A stretch of 64,000 nt of DNA, from assembly GCA_011009095.1 (NCBI GenBank), contig VTPC01090560.1, positions 196,903 through 260,902 of the forward strand, given 5' to 3'. The notes under the pieces are model-generated. The model saw only the letters and a list, made by a program, of their open reading frames with translations, was not told where the DNA came from and searched no databases. The translations under genes were made by a program, and so were the position numbers. How positions within the stretch are numbered: position 1 is the first letter of the stretch; each line of letters begins with the position of its first letter. Positions 1 to 12,864 of the stretch are shown piece after piece. Source of the DNA: Ignelater luminosus (Eukaryota; Arthropoda; Insecta; Coleoptera; Elateridae).

Positions 1-575
1 GAGAATAAATTTAAAATAAACTTTTTCAGTTATATTCTGGGCATTACCCTTAATTCTCTGAATGAACAAATCACGCTTCTGGAAACCCATAGCAAATATT
101 TTTAGTTTTTATATGACACTTTAAAACTCAAAGGTATAGATGACAAAAGGCTAGAAAATTATTGTACCAGTCTGCAGTCAATACTATCGGTCGAAAATGA
201 ATCAGATGTAAATGTAAATGATCTTCAAGAATAATTATGTGATGTATCCCGAACCGAATGCTACCATATTCTATGAAACCTTTGGATGTTTTTAACTACT
301 TATTTGTGCCAAAATAACTTAATTACTTTATATCCGAATACTGTTGTAGCTCTGAGAATTTTATTAACACTCCCTGTCTCTGTAGCCAGTGGGCAAAGAA
401 GATTTTCCAAACTAAAATTAATAAAACTACTTGAGAAGTTCAATAAGCCAAACAAAACTTAGAAATCTGTCATTAATTTCTATTGAATCTACATTGGCTG
501 CCACTCTAGACTGCACATCCCTACTTAACGAATTTACTAAAGTTAAAGTTAGAAGGGCAAAACTGTAGTAGATTG
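1..575 (+). pseudogene. hAT-family transposase C-terminal relic
   Basis: Reading the plus strand with several frame changes gives the conserved tail of hAT transposases (hAT dimerisation region). Recognisable pieces are an 'ALRILLTLPVSVASG'-like stretch near 350-395, a degraded 'RRFSKLKLIK' near 395-425, and 'LRNLSLISIESTLAATLD' near 455-515, followed by a Lys/Arg-rich end near 550-570. There is no continuous ORF and stops occur throughout, so this is a dead copy cut by the window edge. The family call rests on motif recognition only. Confidence 0.6.
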
Positions 576-1995
576 TTGTAGTCGATAGTTGATATCATTA
601 TTTTACAGTAGTTTATATTTTCAAAATAAAAATAGTATTCCTACATTTTGTACAGTTTTTTTAAAATCACAATCGAAGATTATTTTAAAGAAAGACATTT
701 AAGGGGCGGCATTTCAAAGACTTGCATCATACTGAGAAAATCTACCCCACGGCCCTGAGTACCAGTACCAAAGCATGTATGAAATATCTGGAAACAGTTC
801 CAATCCCTTAATATTGTTTCGCCATCAGTCAGATCATCATTACTAAAAGTTATCAATTCGCTTACTGCCTTAAAACCAATGCAGACAACACAAATGCAAT
901 ACAAGTGACTTCTTCTCTAAGTTTTCTGCTTCCTCTTCTTCATCTTGTTGACTGTTTTTTCTTAATTATTAACCTCTTTTTAGCTGTAGCAGCTGTTCCA
1001 GTCATATTTATCTTTCTAGAAACTAAATGAAATACTTATAAAATAGCAAGAATCTTTTGTGCTTCTCATTACCCTATAAATTGCTATCTAGTAAGGTTAA
1101 AGGTTAAGAAACTGGAAATAAATAAGTATGTAGATATGAACACATTTTTTAAAGCTCAAAAACTTAACTTCTTTTGCAGCTTTGGAAAAGCAAATATTTT
1201 TGTAAACATTTGAGGCCTCAAGTATTTAAATTATTTTTGTACCCCAAATTACTATTTCTACATCGGGTATATTTATTTAAAATGAAAATAACTACTAGGT
1301 ATTTGAAAAATATGAAAACTAACCACAGAATTTATTATTTATCAATGTTGAACAATTCTTAATATTTTACTAAGAGTAAACAACATATTTCATACATTTA
1401 AATGTTATCTGATTGAATTTACTAAGTTAAAGAAACTGCAGTGATATTTAAAAGCATAATCTAGAGTTAAGAACCATTGCAGACTGAACAAACTGACGTC
1501 ATCAGGCATGATAACCACGGCAACATGACTCTGGTTCAGATCTTACCGTACGCTTTCGTATTTAGCATATACCTGGCTCAGAATTGCTACAGAATGCTAT
1601 AGCTCAGAAATGATAGCATACATACTGGTTGTATATTGAAATTGATTTCTTGCTATTTTCAAGTGTAGGCAGCAGATTAGTGACGTACAGGTCTGACAAT
1701 CACCATATATGCCACTCTTGTAGCTTAAAAAGCAGTAGAAAGGCATGGTTCGGGATTGTACGATTTTCCAAATAGCCCAAAAACTATAGAAATATATATA
1801 TTTCCATACGAGCAGGCCCTAGATAATTGTAATTGAAAGATTTTTCTTATATTTTTGGACTTTTCTCTACCTTGGCCTTAAATGGTCTAAATAAATAAAT
1901 AAATTACAGAAATAAAATTACATATTCTAAAACATTTTATGTAATATACAATTTTTACATTTCTTTATCTTAACATCTATTATTTTCTAAATTAG
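576..1995. other. No recognisable gene
   Basis: AT-rich sequence. The few ORFs are short and unlike any family I know. It includes the 3' flank of the DUF167 gene, which ends at 1996. Confidence 0.5.
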
Positions 1996-4235
1996 TTATG
2001 AACTACTTATTTCGTTTTGAAGTTTTTCTGTGACTTGTTCTGTACTCATATTGGTCTCTAGAAGTTTTATAGTTTTCTGCCTTGATTTGAAACCCTAAAT
2101 TAAAAAATTACAAATACATTTATTTATTGCGGTTTTTATATATCGAGAAAATATACTTACTTTGTCCAAAACTATATTTCCTTTTCGAAGTCCTAATACT
2201 TGGCAAAGGTATTTAACAAGTTCTGTATTAGCTTCTCCCTCTGTTGGAGGTGCATTAATTTGAACTCCAACTCCTTCAGTAGACATATCTATAATTCCTC
2301 TCTAATTTAAAAAATGAAAAAACACTAATTTTCAATAACATACCTGTAATAGCATTTTGTTTTGCTCCTGGTTTTGCGAATATTTTAATAAGTATATTTT
2401 TAGAATTGTCTAGTTGAATAGGTGACTCGGTTATTGTCTATAACAAAAGCAATTATACACATGGATTTTTATTAATTATATTATCTATCTTCTATTTACA
2501 AGAACAAGTTTAGATTAAATTGATGTTTTCAAGCCAGAATGGCACTTAAAGAATTTTACAGAAAAACAAGCAAACACTGGTAAAATGGCGCTTGTGCAAA
2601 ATATAACTAAAAATAATTGCTTATGCCACCCATATGGTCCGATGGAAGAAATAAAATATCATTTTTTCACCTATTTATTTATTATTATTTTTGGCATTTA
2701 TGCTGTTCTGGTTTGGAAGTATTGAAATGTGGTGTCTGTAGACATTAAGTGGCAAGGTGACAATTCTTTGATGGCAAGGTGACAATCTTTTGGTAATAAT
2801 TGTCAATTTCTATGTTGGCTGGAGAAGTAAAATTCAGCCTAACAATGCATGATATAAAACAAGAATTGTCTACCAATACACCTGCTAACTTAATTGTTTT
2901 AAAATTTTATACTTCTGATTTATAGTTCAAGCTTTATGCTTCTTTGCACATGTTAATTTGTAACCATATTAATCAAATAAAATAATTATCAAAACTGAAG
3001 ACCAGCTAGATTTTATATATGCTCCATCCCAATAAATTGCACACGGTAGTAAATTGTTGTAACGATAATATGGAATTCCACAAACTCAAGTTAGAGGAAA
3101 TCCAGTATGTTTGGGTAACTGTTGATAAGAGCAGCTAGTAATTGTTTTGGATACTCAGAAACGTTTACGAAAGCAAAATTAATCTGTTGCTTCTGCTACA
3201 TGATGTATTGAAAACTAGCATGATTTTTGGATGAGTAAACTTTGGAACCTGACTGTACTTCAAAATTAACCTATTTATTGGACACAATAAAAAATTAAAA
3301 AAATATTTTGAACTTTAGAATCTGTTTGTAAAGTATGTTTCACTATCTCAGAAACAATCTGTGTTTTTATTACTCAAATGTTCACCCCCCACATATTAAC
3401 TCAAGTCGTTATCACCTCTGAGTTAAGATAAAGAATACTGCATGTATGTTCACTTGTTCATTCGATGTATATTACTTAAAGATGGGAGACATACTCTCTA
3501 CGTTACAAATATGAAAAGATTTCAGATGTAAAGGGATGTTTTCAATAATACCGTTATGCTATTTTGATAGGTATATGATGGAATTTAAAGCATTTTGTGT
3601 GAGCTATTTCTAAAAACTTCATTGTTTGGTTTCCATTTACATAGTAAGATTCCAAAAATTGAATTATATACCTAGTTTTACGCACTTAAAGTTTAGCTAC
3701 AACTAAGATTAAAAACGGAAAGTTTGACATTTATTCATATGTTCTAAATTCTGCCAAAGAAAAGCCAGTTGACCGATACAACTATAATGATTACTAGACT
3801 GTTCGAAAGATCATTAGGTATATTATCATACCTACATTTTTTTGCAGGCAAAATAAATATAAATTAAAATATTAGATACTTCCGAGTACTTATATGTATA
3901 TGATAATGCTGTATAGCTAACTAAAGTAATTGAGACTTCAAATGGTCAATTTGAAAACATCAAATATGGAATACGTTATGACTACAAGATAGAATATTAA
4001 ATATCTAAGCAAAAATTCATTTATAAGAAGTATGCTCAAATTTAAAAAGGCTCCTTGTAATAAATAATCTCAAAAATGTGCTGCTAAAAATATTTAGAAA
4101 AAAGATCAAAGGGTGCAGTAGCAAAAAGAACATCACCATAACCTAAACAATTTACTATTATTATTGTGTCATTATACGAACCTGCTTGCTGTCTACACTT
4201 TTATTTTGCTTTACACTTTGTTTACCCTTTACCAT
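1996..4235 (-). CDS. DUF167/UPF0235 family protein (C15orf40-like), 4 exons
   Basis: Exons on the minus strand are 4182-4235, 2344-2437, 2161-2297 and 1996-2094. All junctions are GT-AG, the phases agree, and the product is 127 aa, matching the short length of the vertebrate C15orf40 protein. The first exon encodes an 18-residue Lys-rich start ([10 protein letters not shown]...), like the basic N-terminus of that family. The core carries the family signature: '[16 protein letters not shown]' (about residues 35-50), then '[18 protein letters not shown]' and '[11 protein letters not shown]'. It ends in a short Lys/Glu-rich helix. The molecular function of the family is not established. The first intron is 1,744 bp. 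The distant first exon is my inference from splice sites, phase and N-terminal similarity; the other three exons are secure. Confidence 0.85.
2438..4181 (-). other. Intron 1 of the DUF167 gene
   Basis: A 1.7-kb AT-rich intron running from the donor just below 4182 (CAG|gttcgt on the minus strand) to the acceptor just above 2437 (ttatag|ACA). I see no coding segment or clear transposon inside it. Confidence 0.65.
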
Positions 4236-4439
4236 TTTTGAGGAAAGATTTAAAGGGTAAGTAATAAATCTCAACTCTCTTTGTATTTGCGCTTCCAATA
4301 CTTTCAATCTTAAAATTTTGCTGGTATTCCACATACTTTTTTTGACAACATTGTTTGAGGTTATATTTCATTTTATAAAATATGTTTTAATTTTCAGAGT
4401 ATATTATAGGAAGAATATATTTAATTCATTGTATACAAA
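4236..4439. promoter_or_regulatory. Putative bidirectional promoter between DUF167 gene and CCDC124
   Basis: The two start codons (4235 minus, 4440 plus) diverge and are separated by 204 bp, with no other gene between them. Both 5' UTRs and any promoter must lie largely in this stretch. I see no confident TATA box or initiator. The call follows from gene arrangement, not from a motif. Confidence 0.5.
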
Positions 4440-5717
4440 ATGCCAAAGAAATTTCAAGGAGAAAATAGTAAAGCAGTTGCTGCACGAGCTCGAAAAAGTG
4501 CTGCGAAAGAACAACAACATGCCCAAAAGCAAAAACAACTCGAAGATCAATATTGGCAAGATGATGATAAGCATGTAGCTCGAAAGCAGCAAAGAAAGGT
4601 AAGGAATTGATCTGATTACAACACGATACATTTTAATTGAGATCTTGTGCTAATCGAGGTTTTTACTAAATTGTAAAACCCACTTAAGATTTTGTAGCAT
4701 TTATTAGAATCTATAATCAGTTTTTGCTTCACATAATGTCACTGATACTTTCGAAGGAAGTATGTGAGTTCTTTTGATTTGTGCTTTATTAAATAATTTT
4801 CGTAACTTATGTATCGTTAATATTTCCTTTAAATTAATCAGTAAACTTTAGACACTATTAATTATACATGTATAAATTATAGGCACTGTTAATAATACAT
4901 TTGATGCTGTAAATAATAATATAAATCGCAGATAAGCAAGTACATTTGATTATCAATTTATATATTAAAACTTGTTTTCATTCTTATTATCCATTAAATG
5001 AATTTATAGAAGTTATAGAAGACATTCAAAAATAAACAAATGACAAACACGATAGAATTTCGAAATATTTAGAATATATTGGCGACTAGTCCTCATCCTC
5101 AAAAGTAAATGCTTTTAATTAACAATTTTATGCTTTAAACATTACCATGATTGATGTTCTTACGTATAAACATTACTAGGACGAACAAGAACGTAAGAAA
5201 CAAGTTGCAGCAGACAGAAAAGCAGAAAGTAAAGCTCTCTTAGAACAAGAAATGTCAACTATTAAAAAACCAACAAAAGCTGCACCTCCACCAAAAATTA
5301 CAAGAGCCCAAGTATCTGAGAATATATCAAATGTTAATGTAGTGAAAAAGGAAGAAAAGAAGATCGAAACTCATCTAGATGTTCCCCTTGAAGAAAATCT
5401 AAATAGAATGACAATTGATGGGGAAGAAGCACGAACTGTTACGGAAGCAATTTCATTACTTAGGTATATTATTTCACGTAATTGTATAAAAGTATGTGCT
5501 GTTGCTATGTAATTTTGCTTTTATGTTTAGCAATAAACCTCAAGACGTTGATAAACATCCTGAAAAAAGAATGAAAGCAGCTTATGCAGCATTTGAGGAA
5601 AACAGATTGCAAGTTCTAAAAGAAGAGCAACCAACTTTACGTCTTTCACAATTAAAACAACTTATATTTAGAGAATGGCAGAAATCTCCTGAAAATCCTT
5701 TAAATTGTCGGGAATAA
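4440..5717 (+). CDS. CCDC124: Coiled-coil domain-containing protein 124 (CCDC124 / Lso2-like), 3 exons
   Basis: Exons 4440-4598, 5180-5463 and 5531-5717 have GT-AG junctions and join in phase to give 209 aa, close to the usual size. It starts 'MPKKFQGENSKAVAARARK', the hallmark N-terminus of the family, followed by a highly charged Lys/Glu/Gln coiled coil through exon 1 and the start of exon 2. The C-terminal domain has 'DVDKHPEKRMKAAYAAFEE' and ends 'LIFREWQKSPENPLN'. CCDC124 and its yeast counterpart Lso2 bind idle ribosomes near the A site and aid recovery from dormancy, so a cytoplasmic ribosome-associated role is inferred. The phase-2 split codon between exons 2 and 3 restores Ser-Asn-Lys-Pro. 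No lesion is visible. Confidence 0.95.
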
Positions 5718-5894
5718 TAGTAATTTATTAAAAACTTGTAACTATCAGCTTTTTGTACTTAAAATCATGGGTTTGTAAAAAGTTGATAGAATTTGTTAAA
5801 TTTCAGTTACTTAAAGACTTATTTATCAAAAATTTATTATATTAATTTTTACAACTAATCGTAAATTGTTATATATGTATTTGTAATGGCACAA

Positions 5895-5900
5895 AATAAA
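5895..5900 (+). terminator. Candidate polyadenylation signal of CCDC124
   Basis: An AATAAA hexamer lies about 180 bp after the stop codon at 5717, a plausible 3' UTR length. Confidence 0.4.
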
Positions 5901-6097
5901 AATATAAAAAGTTCTTGTATTCATTTGTGTACTGTAAAAAGTAATTAAACAGAAATTACAAATTTATGTGAGATAAAATCAATGTCAGTATGTGTCTGTT
6001 ACTAGTAACCTCTGAATACCGATTTTGAAATGCAGTGTCAATCGTCCCCAAGTTGCCATTTTTCAATATTGACTAAAAACATAGTATATAGATGGGC

Positions 6098-9000
6098 AAG
6101 TACCATTGCATCTTCTGTTATTAAATTTAATTTTACCAAATTTATAATGGCATTGTATTAAATTAAAGAAAATGATATAAATCATGCACAAATATCCAAA
6201 GAAATTAAATTTATCACAATACATTTTAGATACATTATTATTCTTGTAGTCAAAAATCTATCCTTCAATGGTTACATTTAAATAAATCAATAAATAAATT
6301 GGTTGTTTTTTCATATTTATTACTTAGTAATTTATAAAAAAATTTATTTTATTACAAATGTTTCTTATAATTTAATCTAAACTACCTACTCTATGTACAT
6401 AAAAACCTAAAACAATTTATATAATATTACTTATTCATGCCTCCAAATAATAATCTTCCGATGAGTTTTTTCCCCAGTAGCTGTGACAGATTTGAGATTT
6501 TTATTTATGAATTTCAATGTATAATAAATCTTCATCCCTGTATACAATTTAAGGAGATATGCATAAGGAAAATTTGGACAAGGGTGATTTAAGCCAGCAG
6601 TTTGAAATAATTGTAACAAATTACAACCAACGCCTTTTTATAGTATCATATTCTGAAAATTATCCTGAAACATCTTTTCTAACGATGAGATATACGAGAC
6701 AAAATGCTCATTGGGCATATACAAACTACTAAAAGGAGACTGTGACGAGGTCCAGTAAGCTTTCAAGTGACAAAAGATTGTGGTAATATCCAAACTATGG
6801 TAACTTGTTGCATATGCAGTACATGTATCACAAGTGTGAATTTTTTTATTAAATAACCACAAATATACCTTAACGAATTAGCTTCAATATCATGATGTCT
6901 ATAATCTGTTATAATTCTGGGAATGCTATTTGTGTTGGACTTTGAATATCGGGCTCAAAAGGGTCTATTTTTGGAAAATCTTCAGTGTTAAAACCTTATC
7001 AAAATCATCACTGCAGTTTTCACTACCTGAATTCAAAAATTTAAGGGAAAATAACTTTTTAAAAGATCTCCGAAATTGTATTGGAGTAGGACTGATGCAA
7101 CAACCACTTTGCTGTCCTGTACCAAAATAATTTTCTAATGCATCTTGGTTGATACGTCTAGTTAATAAAAATTGGAACCCAGAACGTGATAGTTCTGTCC
7201 AAAGACCCATTAAACTTCTAATACTAATTTGCCAACACTTGATAAACCTCTAAACATCTCTATCAATGACTGACATTTTCTAAATAATCTAAAACAGTAT
7301 TTAAAAATTCAACTTGATAATCATCACCTTGAAATGGTTTGTTAAACATTTTAGTTGTAGCTCGAGTTCCAGAATTAAAAATATCAAATAGATTATCAAA
7401 CATAGTCACAACTCTTTTGGTTTCTGATGCTTGTGATGGTAAGAGCCCTAGGGTCATGAATACTCCAATTGCTGCTGCAACAGAAGCACTTAAAGTTTGC
7501 GTTGCCAAACTAACTTTCATCTTTGTTTTGTTAATTGGATGAATATGACTATCAGATAATCTTGGACACAATCGGCATTCTAAATCTTTATCTACATTGT
7601 ACATATTTTCTATAAATTGGCATGAGACTACTTCTTCATTAAATTCAAAATTATAAGAATAAAGATTATTTCTAGTGGCTTTAATCAAATGTGGCGGATC
7701 AAAAAAGAAATAGATTTTATTATCGTCCAGCACAAAGTAAGGCTTTTCTGGGGATATGCCCAGCATAATACTCAGACTTATATTGCTTGCACCCATATCT
7801 GCTACAACTGCTCTTACTTTCAGACCAATATGTTGCAATTTGTAGTAAATATCGATTAAAATATTTTGCAGGTTATCTGAGCTGCACGTGTTATGTGCAA
7901 AGTAATATGCAAGTGGTTGACTCTAGTTGTTATACAGACCCCTTATCATTATAGTCAATACATTTAATGCAGGATTAAACTGTTTCCCGTTTCCTAAGTC
8001 CTCAAAGCCTACTGCCTCGTCATCTTTCAAGTTATAGAACAGATGTGCTTCAATAGACATCTCATCAAAACATATTAGACAATTTTTATCTACATCTAGC
8101 AAGGTATCAGTTTTTAACTTTAATATTTGTAACACACTAGTTTGTATACCAGGAGGTATATGAATATTTGTCGTAATGTTATTAAGTGTACTTTTTGATG
8201 GAGTTAAAAAAACTACCTAGAAATCTATAACACTTTGGACTTAAGAAGTACACTTTTAAACAAAAATATTTAAATTCATTACAATATCTTCTGCCCTGTC
8301 TTTTTTTTTTGTCACAAGAAGTAGTTGTTGGTATATAAAAGTTGCAACATGTCCTGGAAAGTGAGACTCAATGAATGACTTGAAATCTGCAACTGTGAGT
8401 TTATCTTGCATTGGTTGCCCAGCAATCTCCAACTGTTTCCTTAATGACCGATTTTCTTTTTCTAACATACGAACTTGGAGGCGCAATGCTTTTTTTCTAG
8501 GCGTCCTCTCACTCAGCGCCTTTGCAGTTTGGCAAGCCCAAGATGGTGATAGAGACCTACTAGGGACGACAGCAAGACCCAGAGGTTCTGCGGTAGGCGA
8601 CAGTGGCAAATGGATGTCTCGATCTATTAAATAAACATGAAATTTGTAAGAAAACATTAACAGAGTTAATGCAAGCACAATTTTTGTACTTTATGTAATT
8701 GTAACATAATTAGTTAATACTACTATTATTAAAAGTGTTATGTTTGTGCTTTTATTTTAATGTGCAGGGAGCTGGCACATGTGCATTGAAAGAGAGCTGA
8801 GCTTGAACTGAACTTTATTTACATGTTATCTACAACATGGGTATACACTAGGCAACCCTATATACACTATGGTATAACAAAAAGCTTATTAGATAATCAT
8901 ACCTAAAGACAAATTACTTAATTCTTCTTCTGCAGCTTCTTGCTGCATTATAGTCGGTGTGGCATTTGAAGAAAGAATTGTTTTATTTTTTCCTTTAATG

Positions 9001-9290
9001 CAATTCATTTCAAAGTGTGCTGGACAGACCTTGTAATACATATTTTGCATTAATATTTCCATATGATCTTTATATACATCATAGATGTTACAAGATCGTG
9101 CCCATTCCTCACATCTAAAATATTTATTTTATAATAGCATTTTCAGAGTTAATCGGAAGTAACAAAACTTTTATTCCTTACCTTTGTTTATCACTGGGTA
9201 ATTTAAAAAAATGCACGTTGAAAGTTTCATTATTGGCTTTACACCCCTTCACCACACAAATACTTTTACAACGCATGATTATTAAAAATA
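6098..9290 (-). mobile_element. P-element-like DNA transposon, copy 1 (truncated at both ends)
   Basis: A THAP9/P-type transposase pseudogene plus its 3' region. The stretch 6098-6370 is nearly identical to 22955-23215 and, inverted, to about 53010-53275, which marks the shared 3' untranslated part of the family. Homology to the other copies stops at about 6098, short of the terminal repeat, and also ends just upstream of the THAP start codon at 9276. Both termini therefore appear lost. Confidence 0.75.
6431..9276 (-). pseudogene. P-element / THAP9-type transposase, degraded
   Basis: Exon 1 (9182-9276) and the following exon (about 8944-9115) give an intact C2CH THAP zinc finger: Cys-x4-Cys in 'CVVKGC', a conserved Trp in 'CEEWARSC', then 'KVCPAHFE' and a 'NATPTI' end. 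The exon at about 8254-8625 adds a proline-rich linker, a leucine-zipper helix ('MLEKENRSLRKQLE') and the 'FKSFIESHFPGHVATFIYQQ' block. The catalytic part follows as 'FDEMSIEAHLF' (7923-8135), 'VVADMGASNISLSIMLG' and 'FFFDPPHLIKATRNNL' (7263-7838), and 'FLLTRRINQDALENYFG' (6965-7210). The C-terminal end has 'CDTCTAYATSYHSLDI' (6638-6862) and closes at 6431. An in-frame TAA at 6638-6640 and frame changes near 6870-6965 and around 8135-8256 make it non-functional. The THAP domain itself looks intact. Confidence 0.8.
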
Positions 9291-10930
9291 AAAGTAAAGG
9301 TAGTATAGTAGAAATGTAGTCTGGGAGGTCTCTTGAATACATAGTGAAAACCCACCATGTGCCGCTACCTATATAAGCAGACTAAATGTATCACCAAATT
9401 CAATTAAATATGCATTCTGTAAGCAAGTAACTTCAAACAAGAATTATTTTAGATAAAATTCCCTACCATATGCATACTTTGATATGATGATGATTGTTTT
9501 TGATATTTTAATGAGGAGAATGTGGGACATGCACATTTGTCAAATGACTTATCAATGTCATTTTTGAAGGATAGCCTATATGTTTGTTAAACTAACCCTA
9601 AATGATCTTTACACCCACAATGCAAGTAGAGAGCTAGCGCATATATTTTTTGTCTCCTTTCTTAATTCAATATCAATCAAACATCAAATCGATATTGAGG
9701 CACTCTACTATATACTACAAAGTTATAATAAATGATGGGCTTCATCCATGCACTGGAGTTGGTTGGATCACTTTTTTGGGAAAAGTCACTAGAAAAGTTA
9801 CTTTTTTATTTGGAAAAAGGGGAAAATTTGTCAAAAATCAATAAATAGTCACATGGATTACTTCTTGATGTATATTTTGTATTTGGACTATTTTAACGGT
9901 ATTTAGAGCTTGTTTTTACATTCCTGACTTGGAAAATTCTGTTCTTGTTGAGTAGCAATGCTAGACATTAATGCTTGTGTGTAGCAGCAGTAATCATCAG
10001 GCTTACAACATCAAAGAAATCGGTTTTAAAAGTGTTGTCTTTGCCATTACAAAAATTTATGCTCACTGTCAATTGTCTAGGAACCCTTCACTGGCAGTGC
10101 TGCTAATTGCTGCTTGCTTTTGAACAGAAGGATTCAGTGGTGCGAGCTTTGTTGTCCACACTCTGCGCTTTCTGATTGTATTAGAATTCAAATTTGGCAG
10201 ATTTCAGTAGTAACAAAACTGTTTCATCATTGGTCAGTCTATCAATTTATGTAATTTCCAGCTGCAGGCAAAAATCAATTCATTTTTAAGGTCAGGAGGT
10301 AAAACTTCCAAAGAGAAAGAGAGAGAGACACTAGAGCAACAGCAGTTTTAGCAAGATCTATACCGCTTTTGACTGTTCAGTTTTGCTGCTATTGGAATCT
10401 GCTGAGAATAAGTTTATTCCAAAATTTTGTATGCGCCAACTACCAAATTTATTAAACAGACTTTCCCTTAGGGCACATAAACAACCACTTTTTTTAAAAA
10501 AGGAATGTCATTTTTAGAAGTAATTTTGAATGGAAAGCTTGCGCTGTAGTACTTCTAATAATGAGGTTATGCCAGTACTCCAAATATTCCATATAGTAGC
10601 ATACTGCGTTGTGATGACTAGCAAACTGTTTTGTTTTATTAGTTTACAGTATTAGGAATCAATTTTATTTACCTTAGTGTTAACTTCAACAAAGAGAGCT
10701 ATATAATATGCAGCCCCAACTTGTTATGATTTGAAATGGCTTACTTTCCCACAAAACACATTATATGTGAATTTCTGATTCTCTGTTAGAGCCGTTGAAA
10801 CTAATTTAGATTGTTTTGTCTTGACAGATCTGTTCTCTGTGGAAGTTCAGTTTAAAAATCAAAATCATATAAATAGTGCTATTCTTGAAAATATTCCTTA
10901 GAAAACAAAATTAAATAAAAAAGTTTGACA
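9291..10930. other. No recognisable gene
   Basis: Short ORFs only, none resembling a known family. It includes a GA-rich patch near 10311-10332. Probably old repeat sequence between the two P-element copies, but I cannot name it. Confidence 0.45.
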
Positions 10931-10931
10931 T

Positions 10932-11075
10932 TGATAATTCTTAGATGTTGAGAAAGCATATGATTCAATTAGTTATAAACACCTAAAGAACATTATTACA
11001 TCATCTGCCATTCCTTTAAAACTGCAAATCTAATTATTAATCTGCATACAAATAAAACGAAATCATTACAGATAA
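10932..11075 (+). pseudogene. LINE reverse transcriptase scrap
   Basis: The plus strand reads 'FLDVEKAYDSISYKHLKN', the catalytic A-box neighbourhood of non-LTR reverse transcriptases (the Asp of FLD plus 'KAYDSI'). Nothing convincing continues on either side, so it is a short relic of unknown clade. Confidence 0.5.
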
Positions 11076-11079
11076 ATAT

Positions 11080-12460
11080 TTTTATTTAATCAGAACCTGA
11101 TGTAAGCAACAAACATGGATTTGATCTATTTAATGATTCAGACATTTGTTCTGTCTCAGTTATTGATTTTGCTGATACTGATACAAAAGTTTTTTTATTT
11201 AACTTCACTGAAACTTTTTAAATCTCTAAACCATCTTTAAGGATCCTTTTTTATTTCAGAAGCATTCAGGGCAAATTATCAACGTTGCACAGAAAAAGAT
11301 TTGAAAACATTATTATGGACTGGTTCCGTTTTGCCAATGTAAGAAAGAAGAAACACTTGGTAGGTAAAATAGATATTTGTCGTAAATACTGAAGTTGTCT
11401 AGAAGAATGTTATAAGAATTTTTAACTTTGCTAGTTAATTTAACAAGTACTGAGAACATTTTTGTAGAAAAGTTTGTTTTTAAATTCATTTACAGTACAA
11501 GCTCGATAATGTGAACACAAATGTGCCAGAGGTCATTCATATTATCGGAGGTGTTCATTTTATTGAAGGTGTATAAAATTTAGTAAAAAAACACAGATTA
11601 TTACTAAAATTACATATTTATTTAATTTACAAAGAAATAATTTACATAAATTAAATTCTTGTATAATTCTAGACAATTTTTGTTTAAAAGGGTCAATTAA
11701 TTCTGGTTGAGATGATAATTTTTGTTTACGTTATCCAACCATTCACAAGCTTGTACTGTATTTACAAGAACTGAGAAATTAATTTAGTCCAACTTACAAT
11801 GTCATTCTGTAGACAATAATATCAGTTTTTACTGTACTTAACAACTCATGTACTTTGAGTATTATGTTGAATATTTATCTAAACTTTTCTTTTCAGGAAC
11901 ACAGGCTAGAAGCATGAAAGAATGAGATATGTCAATGCATATGTATGTTAGATATATTTACAACAATAAATCATTTTCTATAACACTTCTTTTTGCAATC
12001 CATCTATCAATTTAGTAGTAAGTTAATAGTAATTACATTCTGAAGTATAGAAGACCTTTATTATACCCAAGCTGTACTATTATAATAGTGTGGGGCTATA
12101 ACAGTCTTCTCAACTATGGTTTATTTATTCCAATTATTATTTAACAGTTTATATTGACAATAAAGTAAAACGTTTAATATAAATGCTTGGTTTTAAATAT
12201 CTGTGAAAAACAGGTAGCCTTCAAAATTGTCATTTTTCAAAACAAATAAATAATTTGAAATGACATTTTGTTTTTATTATTTTACTAATACGAGAGAAAA
12301 ATCTATTACTGCCTTAGGTGAAGAAAATTAACTTCTCCGATTAAAAACATCATAAATAATGGTACATCCTAAACCTAGTAAAAAAAATATTTTTATCTAA
12401 TTAGCGTCTTAAAACATGAGTTATCCCAGTCTTCTATGAAGACAAGAGTAATATAGTCTT
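11080..12460. other. No recognisable gene
   Basis: AT-rich, with only short reading frames. A run near 11284-11400 translates to a charged peptide (TLHRKRFENIIMDW) that might belong to a transposon, but I cannot place it. Confidence 0.4.
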
Positions 12461-12480
12461 TGATTTAAGGTCTGGGGGCT

Positions 12481-12864
12481 GTTTCACAAAAATAGTAGTC
12501 TATTATTGATTATAGCAACAACAATTAACTTGCTATTAATAATACATTGCTAGGATACACATTATTAACAATAGTCATAATAGTATTTTGTGAAACGGGG
12601 TCAATTCTTGAATGTTCGCTATGATAATGAATTTGTTAAAATTATTGGTTGCTTAGCAGTGTCACAATTTAGATACATCTGATTGGTCCGATTGTGTGCT
12701 TAAATGATTCTAATGAATTTGTTCTTATAGCGAACATTCAAGAATTGATCCCCAGGCCCCTGGTATTTTCATCTTTAGTTAACTTTAACTGGAAGTTTAT
12801 TTCTATGGATACAACTGTCGTCACAACAAGTTAAAGTTAACTAAAGATGGAAATACTGAGCCTT
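12481..12864. repeat. Cluster of three adjacent palindromic (hairpin) elements
   Basis: Three inverted repeats lie end to end. 12481-12597 opens GTTTCACAAAA and closes TTTTGTGAAAC. 12598-12753 has arms reading TCAATTCTTGAATGTTCGCTA and its complement. 12755-12864 opens GGTATTTTCATCTTTAGTTA and closes with TAACTAAAGATGGAAATAC. Each could fold into a long hairpin. They look like small non-autonomous DNA elements (MITEs), apparently inserted beside or into one another. The third resembles the hairpin at 37482-37586. Confidence 0.7.

Noticed and set aside
2638-2662. A nearer first exon for the DUF167 gene
   Set aside because: ATGs near 2460 and 2662 are out of frame or lack a donor giving phase 0. 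The exon at 4182-4235 fits in all respects.
4318-4631. ORFs on both strands over CCDC124 exon 1
   Set aside because: Out-of-frame or antisense shadows of the real exon at 4440-4598.
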